Positions 23,914-32,370 of a stretch of 32,370 bases of DNA are shown here, one piece after another. The notes beneath the pieces are model-generated. The model worked only from the letters and a program-made list of their open reading frames with translations, ran no database searches and had not been told where the DNA came from. Source of the stretch: Arthrobacter sp. (GTDB lineage Bacteria; Actinomycetota; Actinomycetes; Actinomycetales; Micrococcaceae). The translations under genes and the position numbers were made by a program. The DNA is taken from assembly GCF_030540645.1 (NCBI RefSeq), contig NZ_JAUNVV010000011.1, forward strand, positions 23,448 through 55,817, given 5' to 3'. Every line of letters starts with the position of its first letter. Within the stretch, counting starts at the first letter, position 1.

Positions 23914-23954
23914 AAGGGCACCCTCGGCCGGCAACGGCCCAAGGTGCCCTTTTT
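23914..23954 (+). terminator. Rho-independent terminator after lexA
   Basis: AAGGGCACC pairs with GGTGCCCTT (9 bp), with an inner GGCC/GGCC, and is followed by TTTTT. It lies 104 bp after the lexA stop and is the most canonical terminator in the window. It also faces the end of dinG. Confidence 0.8.
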
Positions 23955-23974
23955 GGTGCTAGCACGCAAGCGAC

Positions 23975-26002
23975 TTAGTGCCCGGAGAGCCTCTTCAGCG
24001 CCGAGAGGACAACCGCTTTGTCCTTGGTGGCCCAAAATGGTGGCAGAGCTGCGCGCAGAAAACCGCCATAGCTTGCGTTGGCCAGGCGCGAGTCAAGTAC
24101 GGCAACCACGCCCCTGTCCTCACTGGATCGGATCAGGCGCCCCACGCCCTGCGCAAGACGAATAGCGGCGTGCGTAGCGGAGATGGCGATAAAGCCGTCA
24201 CCACCACTTTGTGCCACTGCCCTGGCCCGGGCCGTAACCAACGGGTCATCGGGACGCGGGAAGGGAATGCGGTCAATGACGACGAGCCGGCACGAGGCGC
24301 CTTGGACGTCAACACCCTGCCACAGTGACATGGTGCCGAAGAGGCACGTGTCTGGTTCAGCGGCAAACTCCTTGATGAGCCCGGCCATGGATGAATCACC
24401 TTGGCACAGGATCTTCACTGAAAGCCTTTTCCGCAATTTCTCAGCTGCTTCTTCTGCGGCACGCCGTGAGGAAAACAGCGCCAGAGTGCCGCCACCGGCA
24501 GCGGTGATGAGGGCCGCAAGTTCATCCAACTGTTCCTGGGACATGCCAAAGCCCGGCTTCTTAAGGTGGGCCGCCACGTATAACATGCCCTGTTTGGGGT
24601 AGTCGAAGGGGGAACCTACATCGGCTCCTGTCCAACTGGGTGCGCTGGGACCCAACAGGCCAAGCCCGCCGGCTGTTGCCTGAAACGATTCCCCAATGGC
24701 GAGCGTGGCTGAGGTCAGCACCACCGTACGGTCAGTGAATAGACCCTCGCGTAGTTTCATGGCGACACTCAACGGGGCAATGTTCATGACAGCGGGTTCG
24801 TTTTCGTCCGCTTTCTGATACCCCTTGCCCGGTGTGAAGCTACCGGGCCGCGAAGCCCAGACGACTTCGCGGGCATCCTGGGCAGCCAACAGACGTTCGC
24901 ACAAGTCAAAGATCAGGTTCAGGCGTGATCTTGCAATGGAGCGGCCACCGTCGGCAGCTGAGTTTCCCTCTGGTTTAGAATCCGACAGTGCTGCCCGCAC
25001 GGCGTCACGCACCTGTTCGATGGCCTGAGTTTGGCCGTCGTTGAGACCGTTGGGTTGAAGCCCTTCGGGGATCCCTGCCAATACCAAGTCAAGAGCGGCA
25101 GCGCTTGCGTGCAGAGCGTCTACTGACACACCTGTGTGCTTCCGGGTGCTGGAGGCTGCTGCCTGCACCATTTGGACGGACAGCTGACCTGTGACAGCCC
25201 CTGTCACCCGGTCGTGAAGTTCATGGGCTTCATCCACCACAACAACGTCGTAGTCAGGCAAAACGGCAATGCCTTCGAAGGCGCTGATGGCCAGCATGGC
25301 GTGGTTCGTCACCACAATGTCCGCATTGGCGCCACGGGCACGCGCCAATTCCGAGAAGCACTCTGCCGCCAGCGGGCACTTTTGTGCACCCAAGCACTCC
25401 ATGGACGTCACAGAGACTTGGCGCCACGCCTTGTCGGTGACACCCGGCACCAGCTCGTCCCGGTCCCCCGTATCGGTGTCCTGCGCCCATTCGCGCAGCC
25501 GCACCACTTCCTTGCCGAGCACTGATGTGGGGCCGGAGCCTGCACTTGACGGATGCGGGACACTGCTGTCTTCACCCAAGCTGAACAAGGCACCTTCGCC
25601 GGTGTCTTCCGAGGGAAAGCCGCCGCCCAGCTTGTGCTTGCATACGTAGTTGCTGCGTCCTTTGACTAGGGCAACGTCGATGGGTCGTGGCAAAAGCGGC
25701 GCCAAGGCTTCAAGGAGTCTCGGCACGTCACGGCCCACGATCTGGGCCTGCAGCGCAAGCGTTGCAGTGGCCACCACCGAGGGTTTGTCGCTCGTCAGGG
25801 AATTCACGATCAACGGAATCAGGTAGGCCAGCGACTTTCCGGTGCCCGTGCCGGCTTGGACCAGTAGGTGGTCGCCGCTTTCAATGGCTTCCACAACACG
25901 GCGCACCATTTCATGCTGGCCCTCCCGTCGCTGGCCGCCCATGGCTGCCACGGCTTTGTCCAAGAGGTCGATGGCCTGCTGTGAAAACTCACTCTCAGGC
26001 AT
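23975..26002 (-). CDS. dinG: DinG/XPD-family ATP-dependent DNA helicase
   Basis: A 675-residue superfamily 2 helicase. Walker A is QAGTGTGKS (about 49-57) and the DEAH box is VVVDEAHEL. An iron-sulfur domain of the XPD type is indicated by four cysteines, one in NYVCKHK and three in MECLGAQKCPLAAEC. Helicase motif VI is near the end (GVGRLIRSSEDRG). Such enzymes unwind 5' to 3' and resolve R-loops or G-quadruplexes. The ATG at 26002 is chosen; an in-frame TTG at 26011 is the alternative. Its start overlaps the hflX end by 8 bp, so the two are coupled. Confidence 0.94.
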   Translation of the reverse strand: MPESEFSQQAIDLLDKAVAAMGGQRREGQHEMVRRVVEAIESGDHLLVQAGTGTGKSLAYLIPLIVNSLTSDKPSVVATATLALQAQIVGRDVPRLLEALAPLLPRPIDVALVKGRSNYVCKHKLGGGFPSEDTGEGALFSLGEDSSVPHPSSAGSGPTSVLGKEVVRLREWAQDTDTGDRDELVPGVTDKAWRQVSVTSMECLGAQKCPLAAECFSELARARGANADIVVTNHAMLAISAFEGIAVLPDYDVVVVDEAHELHDRVTGAVTGQLSVQMVQAAASSTRKHTGVSVDALHASAAALDLVLAGIPEGLQPNGLNDGQTQAIEQVRDAVRAALSDSKPEGNSAADGGRSIARSRLNLIFDLCERLLAAQDAREVVWASRPGSFTPGKGYQKADENEPAVMNIAPLSVAMKLREGLFTDRTVVLTSATLAIGESFQATAGGLGLLGPSAPSWTGADVGSPFDYPKQGMLYVAAHLKKPGFGMSQEQLDELAALITAAGGGTLALFSSRRAAEEAAEKLRKRLSVKILCQGDSSMAGLIKEFAAEPDTCLFGTMSLWQGVDVQGASCRLVVIDRIPFPRPDDPLVTARARAVAQSGGDGFIAISATHAAIRLAQGVGRLIRSSEDRGVVAVLDSRLANASYGGFLRAALPPFWATKDKAVVLSALKRLSGH

Positions 26003-27656
26003 GCTGGACAAACGGCTCTACCTCAGCTGCCAAATCTTCACGAACCCTCACGTTCGCCAACGTGCCATGCTCACCGTGATCCAAGCTGATAATCTCGGCA
26101 TCGCTGCGGTGGAGTTTGTTCAAGACATCACCGCGGTCGTAAGGGATCAGCAGTGTCAAGGTGACACTGGGATGAGGAATTCCCTCACTGATGGCCTCAA
26201 GCAGTTCATCAATGCCCTGGCCCGTGCGTGCCGACACCACTACTGTGCGGGCCTCGTGCTGGCGAAGCCGCTCAACCACAAAGGGGTCGGCAATATCCGC
26301 CTTGTTCAAGACGATGATCTCAGGGATTTGCAAGGCCCCCACCTCGGCAAACACTGTCCGAACGGCAGAGATCTGCCCCTCCGGGTCCGGGTGTGAGGCA
26401 TCCACAATGTGGAGGATCAGGTCAGCGTCGGCCACTTCCTCCAGCGTTGACCTGAACGCCTCAACCAACTGAGTGGGCAGCGACCGGACAAAGCCGACAG
26501 TGTCCACGAGTGTATAGCCCAGCCCGTCAGCAGTTTCGGTCTTGCGCACGGTGGGGTCAAGGGTGGCGAACAGCGCATTCTCCACCAGCACACCGGCGTC
26601 CGTCAGGCGGTTCAGCAAGGAGGACTTGCCGGCGTTGGTGTAGCCGGCGATGGCTACCGAAGGCACGCTGTTGCGCTTGCGGTTGGCACGCTTCGTTTCC
26701 CGGGCGGGGCGCATGGCGGCAATTTCACGGCGCAGCTTGGCCATTCGGGTGCGGATTTTTCGCCTGTCCAGTTCCATCTTCGTTTCACCGGGTCCGCGCG
26801 AGCCGATCCCGCCGCCGGCGGTACCGACACGTCCGCCAGCCTGGCGGGACATGGACTCGCCCCAACCACGCAGACGTGGCAGCAGGTATTCCATTTGGGC
26901 CAGCTCCACTTGGGCGCGGCCTTCACGGGACTTTGCATGCTGGGCAAAGATATCCAGGATCAAGGCAGTGCGGTCAATGACCTTGACCTTGACGACTTCT
27001 TCCAAAGTGCGTCGCTGGGACGGAGCCAAGTCGCCGTCGATAATGACGGTGTCCGCCCCTGTCGCGTGAACAATCTCCTTCAGTTCCTGGGCCTTGCCCG
27101 TACCAAGATACGTGGCAGGGTCCGGTTTGGCCCGGCGCTGGACCAAACCGTCAAGGACCTCGGACCCAGCTGTTTCAGCTAGGGCTGCCAACTCCCGCAA
27201 GGAATTTTCCGCATCCGCCATGGTGCCCTGGGACCACAACCCAGCCAGCACAACTCTTTCGAGGCGCAATTGCCGGTATTCAACCTCGGTAACGTCTTCC
27301 AGCTCGGTGGAGAGGCTGGCTTTTCGACGCAGCGCATTGCGTTCGGCCAGCTCACTCTGGTCCCCGTCAAAGCTGCTGTGCTGGAAATTCATTGACGAAA
27401 CGGCCTGCGCCCCGGAGGACAAGGGCCGGGTCGATCGGGTTCCCCGGTACGGGTCCTGTGCCTCAAATTCGTCATCGGCACGAACCGTGGCCGCTGCTGC
27501 GGCGTCTTTGGCCAGGATCCGGTTGATCACGGCTTCGATCTCGGCGACCGACAACTCCTGCCCAGACGCGTCTGGGCTTGAGGCAGCTTCCTCATTCCCG
27601 TCGTTGTGGGGTGTGGTGTTGTCGTCGGAACCATTGTGGGCAGATGCGTTGGACAT
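25995..27656 (-). CDS. hflX: GTPase HflX
   Basis: A 553-residue ribosome-associated GTPase of the Obg-HflX group, which splits stalled ribosomes under stress. A glycine-rich linker (GGRVGTAGGGIGSRGPGETK) and a helical segment precede the G domain with GYTNAGKSS (about 338-346, G1) and DTVGFVRSLP (G3); NKAD supplies G4. The first 80 residues are acidic, Asn/Asp-rich and probably disordered. AAGGAG lies 3-4 nt from the ATG at 27656. First gene of an hflX-dinG pair. Confidence 0.95.
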   Translation of the reverse strand: MSNASAHNGSDDNTTPHNDGNEEAASSPDASGQELSVAEIEAVINRILAKDAAAAATVRADDEFEAQDPYRGTRSTRPLSSGAQAVSSMNFQHSSFDGDQSELAERNALRRKASLSTELEDVTEVEYRQLRLERVVLAGLWSQGTMADAENSLRELAALAETAGSEVLDGLVQRRAKPDPATYLGTGKAQELKEIVHATGADTVIIDGDLAPSQRRTLEEVVKVKVIDRTALILDIFAQHAKSREGRAQVELAQMEYLLPRLRGWGESMSRQAGGRVGTAGGGIGSRGPGETKMELDRRKIRTRMAKLRREIAAMRPARETKRANRKRNSVPSVAIAGYTNAGKSSLLNRLTDAGVLVENALFATLDPTVRKTETADGLGYTLVDTVGFVRSLPTQLVEAFRSTLEEVADADLILHIVDASHPDPEGQISAVRTVFAEVGALQIPEIIVLNKADIADPFVVERLRQHEARTVVVSARTGQGIDELLEAISEGIPHPSVTLTLLIPYDRGDVLNKLHRSDAEIISLDHGEHGTLANVRVREDLAAEVEPFVQHA

Positions 27657-27797
27657 GTTCTCCTTATAGGCGCTTACCCTCAATCTTAGTCCGGCCCGCC
27701 CACACGCACACCTGCACCCTCCCGTTCCTGTGGACAACGGCCGCCAACAGTCGTGGTGCTAAGGCGTGCCTAGATACACAATGCGGCAATTTCGCAC

Positions 27798-27803
27798 TAA
27801 TCT
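27798..27803 (+). promoter_or_regulatory. -10 element of the methyltransferase gene
   Basis: TAATCT lies 3 nt before the ATG at 27807 and 9 nt before the second in-frame ATG at 27813. Expected transcription start is around 27810, which would favour 27813 as a nearly leaderless start. Confidence 0.4.
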
Positions 27804-27806
27804 GGC

Positions 27807-28451
27807 ATGACTATGGGTACTCAGGGCGCAGATCACTATTTCAGTTCACAACCGTCAACACCGATGACGCGCCGGCCACTGAGCGTAGTGTTGGCCGGTG
27901 AAAAGCGGCAATTGCAGACAGCGGGTGGCATCTTCAGTCCCGACGGCGTCGACAAGGGCACTGTGATCTTGCTCAACGAGGCGCCACCGCCAGCCACCGA
28001 AGGCAATCTGCTGGACATTGGTTGCGGTTGGGGGCCGGTCGCACTCACCTTGGCGTTGCGCTCCCCCGCGGCGACCATCTACGCCGTCGACGTCAATGAG
28101 CGCTCCATTGAACTGACCCGCGACAATGCGAAGGCGTTGGGATTGGACAACGTCCACGCTTCCACGCCCGACGCCGTCGACCCGTCACTGCGCTTCAACA
28201 CGATCTGGTCCAACCCCCCTATCCGAGTGGGCAAGTCGGAATTGCACTCAATTCTGCTCATGTGGCTTCCGCGGCTGGCCCACAACGGCAACGCCTACCT
28301 CGTGGTGCAAAAGAATTTGGGTTCGGATTCGCTGCAGCGCTGGCTGGCTGCCGAATTGGGCGAGCAGTTCCCGGAGGCCGGGTTCACCGTGGTGCGGGAC
28401 TCCACGAACAAGGCCTTCCGGATCCTCAAGGTCACCCGCACCAAGCCCTGA
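27807..28451 (+). CDS. RsmC-like class I methyltransferase
   Basis: A 214-residue SAM-dependent methyltransferase of the RsmC/RlmG-type fold, likely modifying a guanine N2 in rRNA. Motif I is LLDIGCGWGPVALTLAL, motif II VDVNERSIEL, and the catalytic SNPPI motif follows in IWSNPPIRVGKSE. It is about the size of the C-terminal catalytic half of E. coli RsmC; the N-terminal pseudo-domain is absent, as in other actinobacteria. A second ATG two codons in (27813) may be the real start given the promoter spacing. Converges on dapF with 65 bp between. Confidence 0.88.
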   Translation: MTMGTQGADHYFSSQPSTPMTRRPLSVVLAGEKRQLQTAGGIFSPDGVDKGTVILLNEAPPPATEGNLLDIGCGWGPVALTLALRSPAATIYAVDVNERSIELTRDNAKALGLDNVHASTPDAVDPSLRFNTIWSNPPIRVGKSELHSILLMWLPRLAHNGNAYLVVQKNLGSDSLQRWLAAELGEQFPEAGFTVVRDSTNKAFRILKVTRTKP

Positions 28452-28516
28452 CCCACCGGCAGCACGGCACCGGCTATGCGGCACCGGCACCCAACCGCTC
28501 ATGAACGAGGCCGGGC

Positions 28517-29449
28517 CTACTCCAAGGCGTCGGCGATGACCCCTTCTGCCACGATCACGGCCGGTCCGCTGAGTTCCACGTGTTCGCGGCCGTCGGGGCC
28601 GGGGAAGAACCGCACGCCGACCACACCGCCGGGAACGGCCACGGCCCAGTCGTTTGGGGCCTCGGTGCCTGCCCAAAAGCGCGTTGCCGCAGCGGCCGCA
28701 CATGCCCCGGTGCCACAGGAAAGTGTCTCCCCGACGCCGCGTTCGTGGACACGCATGCTGATGTGCCCGACGTCGTCCATCACCAACGGCTCAGCCGGTA
28801 CGGCAAACTCTACATTCGTGCCGTGTGGGGGAACCGGCGTGACGGCGGGGGCCGTAGCCAGGCTCATCATGGCCAATTCCTCCAGATCCGCCAGCGCCAC
28901 CACGGTGTGGGGGTTGCCCATGGTGATGGACAGGGCCGGGCGCTCCACGGGTAGACTCGATGCCTCGACGAGCGAATCCATGCCGCGTTCAGCAGCAAGT
29001 TCAGGGTGGATAAAACCCCAGGGGCCCATATCAACCCGGTAGCCGGCACTGGTGCGTGCAACCACCTTGACGCCCGCACGCGTGCCAATCGTCAGTTCCT
29101 CGTCGAGCCCCAATTCAACGAGTCCCTGGGTGAGCAGGAAGTGCGCGAAGACACGGACGCCATTGCCGCACATTTCCGAGCGCGATCCGTCCGCATTGTG
29201 ATAATCCATGAACCATTCGGCTTCCGGGTGGTCCTCCAACAACGCCACGCCTTCGGGCAGATGCCGGGAGCGTACGGCGCGGATCAGCCCGTCCCCGCCA
29301 ACACCGCGATGCCGGTCGCACAACCTGGCGATCTGCTCTGGCACAAGCTCGCGCAGGCCTTCGGGGTCTGCCAGCAGCACAAAGTCGTTGCCGGTGCCAT
29401 GGCCTTTAGAAAATCGCAGGCCGGTCAGGGAAAGCGCGGATTCAGTCAT
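28517..29449 (-). CDS. dapF: Diaminopimelate epimerase
   Basis: A 310-residue PLP-independent epimerase converting LL- to meso-diaminopimelate for lysine and peptidoglycan. The two catalytic cysteines are Cys94 (EMCGNGVRV) and Cys245 (TLSCGTGAC). The N-terminal GHGTGNDFV is diagnostic. The ATG at 29449 is supported by TAGGCT 6 nt upstream (leaderless). It lies 43 bp after miaA on the same strand but appears to have its own promoter. Confidence 0.96.
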   Translation of the reverse strand: MTESALSLTGLRFSKGHGTGNDFVLLADPEGLRELVPEQIARLCDRHRGVGGDGLIRAVRSRHLPEGVALLEDHPEAEWFMDYHNADGSRSEMCGNGVRVFAHFLLTQGLVELGLDEELTIGTRAGVKVVARTSAGYRVDMGPWGFIHPELAAERGMDSLVEASSLPVERPALSITMGNPHTVVALADLEELAMMSLATAPAVTPVPPHGTNVEFAVPAEPLVMDDVGHISMRVHERGVGETLSCGTGACAAAAATRFWAGTEAPNDWAVAVPGGVVGVRFFPGPDGREHVELSGPAVIVAEGVIADALE

Positions 29450-29455
29450 GATTCA

Positions 29456-29461
29456 AGCCTA
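29456..29461 (-). promoter_or_regulatory. -10 element for leaderless dapF
   Basis: On the minus strand TAGGCT is followed by 6 nt and the ATG. It lies in the miaA-dapF gap and allows dapF to be expressed separately from miaB-miaA. Confidence 0.5.
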
Positions 29462-29492
29462 TTGCACCTATTGTTCGACGCCGGACAACGCC

Positions 29493-30440
29493 TCAGGTCT
29501 CCGTGTTGCCTTGCGATTGGCTCATCCGGGCGGCGTTCACCTGTGCAGCCGCGGCGCTGCCCAGATCCGGCTGGCCCCAGTCCAACCATTTCACGCGCGG
29601 GTCTGCACGGAACCAAGTCAGCTGGCGGCGGGCAAATTGCCGGGTCGCCACAATCGTTTCCTCGGTGGCCGTTTCCAGGGTCGAGGTTCCGTCAATGACG
29701 CGCAGGAACTGCTGGTAACCCAGCGCTTTGTGCGCCGTGCGGCCTTCGCGAAGGCCTTCCGGGATGAGTGATTGAACTTCCGCAAGCAGGCCGTCCTCCA
29801 CCATGGTGTGCACGCGGGCGGCCAGCCGCTGGTGGAGTTCAGCACGGTCCCCGTTCAAGCCGATTTGCACTGTCGGCGTGAGGTACTGGCGCTCAGGCAT
29901 GAACGAGCTAAATGGCCGTCCTGTCAACGCATGCACTTCCAGTGCCCGCACCACGCGCTTGCCATCGTTGATGCGTAGCGCTGAAATGGGGTCCACTTCG
30001 GCAAGACGCGCCAGCAAGGCAGGCAGTCCTACGCTTTCAAGTTCGCTCTCAAGGGCCGCGCGGACGTGCTGGTCGGTTCCTGGAAATTCGAGGATGTCCA
30101 CAGCGGCCCTGACATAGAGCCCTGAGCCCCCCACCAAAATGGGGAGCCTGCCGCGGGAACGAATATCGGCAACAGCATCCCTGGCCATGCGTTGGAAGGC
30201 AGCCACCGTGGTGTCTTCGCGCACGCCAAGGAAGTCCATGAGGTGGTGTGGAATGCCGCGCCGATCCTGCGGAGGCAGCTTGGCCGTGCCAATGTCCATG
30301 CCCCGGTAAAACTGCATGGAGTCGGCGTTGATTGCCTCACCGTTGAACTGTTCGGCCAGTTGCAGGGCAAGTTCCGACTTGCCGGATCCCGTCGGACCAA
30401 CAATGGCGACCAGCGGAAGAGTGGCAGCTTCCACGCTCAC
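29493..30440 (-). CDS. miaA: tRNA dimethylallyltransferase
   Basis: A 315-residue enzyme that adds a dimethylallyl group to A37 of tRNAs reading UNN codons, giving i6A. The P-loop [11 protein letters not shown] is at about 15-25, followed by [18 protein letters not shown] (catalytic Asp and substrate loop) and [10 protein letters not shown]. The GTG start overlaps the miaB stop (GTGA). It acts directly before MiaB, so the two genes encode consecutive steps of one modification. Confidence 0.96.
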   Translation of the reverse strand: MSVEAATLPLVAIVGPTGSGKSELALQLAEQFNGEAINADSMQFYRGMDIGTAKLPPQDRRGIPHHLMDFLGVREDTTVAAFQRMARDAVADIRSRGRLPILVGGSGLYVRAAVDILEFPGTDQHVRAALESELESVGLPALLARLAEVDPISALRINDGKRVVRALEVHALTGRPFSSFMPERQYLTPTVQIGLNGDRAELHQRLAARVHTMVEDGLLAEVQSLIPEGLREGRTAHKALGYQQFLRVIDGTSTLETATEETIVATRQFARRQLTWFRADPRVKWLDWGQPDLGSAAAAQVNAARMSQSQGNTET

Positions 30441-32026
30441 GCGGTACGGACTGGCAACGACGGCATGCCGAGGCTGACTTTCGGCCGGGCGCCCTCGTTC
30501 CCTCCGGCCACGGGCACACCACAGGATTCCGCCTGGGCCAGGTCCCAGGCATCCCCGGCTCGCGAACGCCGCAGGGAGTAGTCGGCCGTGGTGGACGGGT
30601 CGGCGATCAGGTGGAAGGATGCAGCTTCGGTGACGGTGACCGTGACCACGTCGCCGGGACGCGGGGTTTGCCCACCTTCGGGAACGCTGAAGTGAACCAG
30701 TCGCTGGTCCTGTGCGCGGCCGGAGAGCCTGTGCGTTTCCGCGGCCTTGCGCCCCGACGACGCGGTGACCATGACTTCCACCTTGCGTCCCACCTGCTTC
30801 GCGTTTTCCTCCGCCGCGATCCGGTCCTGCAACGCGGTCAGGCGCAAGAATCGTTCCTGCACAATTTCCTTAGGCAGCTGATCAGGCAAATCTGCCGCTG
30901 GCGTACCGGGTCGTTTGGAGTATTGGAACGTGAAGGCGGTGGCAAAGCGGGACTTTTCGACGACGTCGAGCGTGGCCTGAAAGTCTTCCTCCGTCTCGCC
31001 GGGGAAGCCGACGATGATGTCTGTGGAGATGGCGGCGTGCGGCATCTGCTCACGGACCTTGTCCAAGATGCCCAGGAACTTGGCCGAACGATAAGAGCGG
31101 CGCATGTCCTTGAGTACCTTGTCCGAGCCGGACTGCAGCGGCATGTGCAGTTGCGGCATGACGTTGGGGGTCTGCGCCATGGCGGCGATGACGTCATCGG
31201 TGAAGGCCGCCGGGTGGGGACTCGTGAACCGCACGCGTTCAAGGCCTTCGATTGCACCGCAGGCTCGCAAAAGTTTGCCGAACGCGAGCCGGTCGCCAAA
31301 TTCCACGCCGTAGGAATTCACGTTCTGGCCCAGCAGCGTCACCTCGATGGCACCGTCGTCCACCAACGCCTGGATCTCTGCGAGGATCTCCCCGGGGCGG
31401 CGGTCACGTTCCTTCCCGCGGAGAGCTGGGACGATGCAGAAAGTGCACGTGTTGTTGCAGCCCACGGAGATGCTGACCCACCCGGAGTACACGGAATCGC
31501 GACGCGTGGGCAGGGTGGAGGGGAAGACCTCCAGGGATTCCAGGATCTCCATTTGTGCGTCTGCGTTGTGGCGGGCACGTTCTAGCAGCACAGGCAGGGC
31601 CCCTACATTGTGTGTGCCAAAAACCACGTCCACCCACGGAGCACGCTTTTGAATCGTGTCGCGGTCCTTCTGTGCCAGGCAGCCGCCCACGGCGATCTGC
31701 ATGCCCGGGTTGGTCTCCTTGATGTGGGCCAGCATGCCAAGGTTGCCGTAGAGCTTGTTGTCGGCGTTCTCGCGGACTGCGCAGGTATTGAATACCACCA
31801 CGTCCGGAACAGCATCACCATTGGCATCCAGTATCCGTGCTGGGCCGGCTTCCTCCACGGCGACAAGCCCAGCCGTTTCCAGCAGTCCGGCCATGCGCTC
31901 GGAGTCGTGCACGTTCATTTGGCAGCCATAGGTTCGCACTTGGTAGGTGCGCGGCTGCGTAATGGTTTCTAGGCTCATGGACTCGGGGCTGGCGGAAGAA
32001 TCAACGCTGTCTTGGATCAGGCTCAC
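30437..32026 (-). CDS. miaB: tRNA-2-methylthio-N6-dimethylallyladenosine synthase
   Basis: A 529-residue radical SAM methylthiotransferase converting i6A37 to ms2i6A37. The N-terminal domain binds one [4Fe-4S] cluster through Cys35 (YGCQMN), Cys82 (NTCAVR) and Cys116 (GGCLAQ); the radical SAM cluster uses Cys190, Cys194 and Cys197 ([10 protein letters not shown]). A TRAM domain covers about 400-470, and a 50-residue extension rich in Gly and Arg follows. The GTG at 32026 is chosen because TAAGCT lies 6 nt upstream; a downstream ATG at 31978 is the alternative. First gene of miaB-miaA. Confidence 0.96.
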   Translation of the reverse strand: MSLIQDSVDSSASPESMSLETITQPRTYQVRTYGCQMNVHDSERMAGLLETAGLVAVEEAGPARILDANGDAVPDVVVFNTCAVRENADNKLYGNLGMLAHIKETNPGMQIAVGGCLAQKDRDTIQKRAPWVDVVFGTHNVGALPVLLERARHNADAQMEILESLEVFPSTLPTRRDSVYSGWVSISVGCNNTCTFCIVPALRGKERDRRPGEILAEIQALVDDGAIEVTLLGQNVNSYGVEFGDRLAFGKLLRACGAIEGLERVRFTSPHPAAFTDDVIAAMAQTPNVMPQLHMPLQSGSDKVLKDMRRSYRSAKFLGILDKVREQMPHAAISTDIIVGFPGETEEDFQATLDVVEKSRFATAFTFQYSKRPGTPAADLPDQLPKEIVQERFLRLTALQDRIAAEENAKQVGRKVEVMVTASSGRKAAETHRLSGRAQDQRLVHFSVPEGGQTPRPGDVVTVTVTEAASFHLIADPSTTADYSLRRSRAGDAWDLAQAESCGVPVAGGNEGARPKVSLGMPSLPVRTA

Positions 32027-32032
32027 CCCACC

Positions 32033-32038
32033 AGCTTA
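32033..32038 (-). promoter_or_regulatory. -10 element for leaderless miaB
   Basis: On the minus strand TAAGCT is followed by 6 nt and the GTG at 32026. The nearby GGTGGGG is too close to the GTG to be a normal Shine-Dalgarno. Confidence 0.5.
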
Positions 32039-32104
32039 AGACCAACGGCGCTCTATCAGCTAAACCGTCCTTTGACCCGCCCCTCAGTTGCATGAGTGCG
32101 TCTC

Positions 32105-32182
32105 AGCCGCGAAACCGCTGACGGGCAGCCGCGTTCTCACGGGTGCGGCAGTGGCATGCGGTTCAGGCGCGGTTTCGCGGCT
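32105..32182. repeat. 14-bp inverted repeat with 50-nt loop
   Basis: AGCCGCGAAACCGC (32105-32118) and GCGGTTTCGCGGCT (32169-32182) are exact reverse complements. The loop contains a smaller GCCGC/GCGGC pair. It begins 13 nt after the stop of the minus-strand cell-wall gene, so it may be its terminator, but the long loop is unusual. Confidence 0.7.
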
Positions 32183-32195
32183 TGCCCCTTACAGG

Positions 32196-32370
32196 TCAGT
32201 ACCAGCCCACACTTTGCGAGTGGCCCCAGGCGCCGCAAGGGGAACCATATCGGTTCTTTATATAGCCCAGCCCCCAGGTAATTTGCGTCTGGTAGTTGGT
32301 CAGCCAATCAGATCCGGCTTCCCCATATTTGCCCGGAGGCAGCGCCTGAGCGATTCCATAAGCACCGCTG
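32196..32370 (-). CDS. C-terminal end of a secreted lytic transglycosylase-like protein
   Basis: A 57-residue fragment running off the right edge and ending at TGA 32198-32196. SGAYGIAQALPPGKYG, TQITWGLGYIKNRYG and GSPCGAWGHSQSVGWY match the C-terminal lysozyme/transglycosylase-like domain of actinobacterial secreted proteins, many of which carry LysM, G5 or Rpf-type modules upstream. It should act on peptidoglycan outside the cell. The catalytic Glu would lie upstream, outside the window, so activity cannot be judged. Confidence 0.85.
   Translation of the reverse strand, partial: SGAYGIAQALPPGKYGEAGSDWLTNYQTQITWGLGYIKNRYGSPCGAWGHSQSVGWY

Noticed and set aside
29462-29480. TCGAAC half-site upstream of dapF as a LexA box
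   Set aside because: The second half-site is absent at the required 4-bp spacing.
1-32370. tRNA or rRNA genes, insertion sequences, integrases, phage or defence genes
   Set aside because: None seen on reading both strands; no computational search for tRNAs or repeats was possible.

Overview
The window is chromosomal DNA from a high-GC actinobacterium, most likely an Arthrobacter-like member of the Micrococcaceae. The evidence is the gene order (miaB-miaA-dapF, hflX, dinG, lexA beside a LysM gene, hisC-hisB-hisH-priA, infC-rpmI-rplT, trmH, pheS-pheT), the PriA-type HisA, the actinobacterial families DUF5302 and DUF1844, an IF3 with a long Ala/Pro/Lys tail, and LexA boxes close to the mycobacterial consensus. 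No phage, transposase, CRISPR array or recognisable defence system is visible.

Layout from left to right. 1-3638: pheT (its last residue or two lie off the left edge) and pheS, minus strand. 3815-6277: four overlapping plus-strand genes (two paralogous lipoproteins, an HEAGH-motif protein, a SIMPL-domain protein); this is the least characterised block. 6321-13575: accessory and metabolic genes (acyl-CoA ligase, Rv2578c-type radical SAM protein, DUF5302 protein, MutT, MFS exporter, CPA-type antiporter, CDF transporter). These separate pheS from trmH and infC-rpmI-rplT (13693-16583). 16876-17283: DUF1844 gene, followed by a 481-bp non-coding stretch with a 47-bp direct repeat and a 66-bp palindrome. 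17765-22197: SseB-like gene, hisA/priA, a 49-residue membrane protein, hisH, hisB and hisC. 22307-23810: LysM gene divergent from lexA. 23975-27656: dinG and hflX. 27807-32026: a methyltransferase, then dapF, miaA and miaB. 32196-32370: the C-terminal end of a secreted cell-wall lytic protein.

Themes. (1) An SOS module: two LexA boxes between lexA and the LysM gene, and a third overlapping the -10 of the radical SAM gene. (2) Translation genes with apparent autoregulatory features: infC appears to start at ATT behind a good Shine-Dalgarno and a structured leader, and a separate hairpin precedes rpmI. (3) At least seven genes look leaderless: a TANNNT-like -10 lies 6-7 nt upstream of an ATG or GTG. 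This decides several start codons. (4) Most genes sit in tight, translationally coupled runs with GTGA or ATGA overlaps.

The candidates for something undescribed are the four-gene lipoprotein/HEAGH/SIMPL operon and the infC leader RNA. The rest is mainly core genome.
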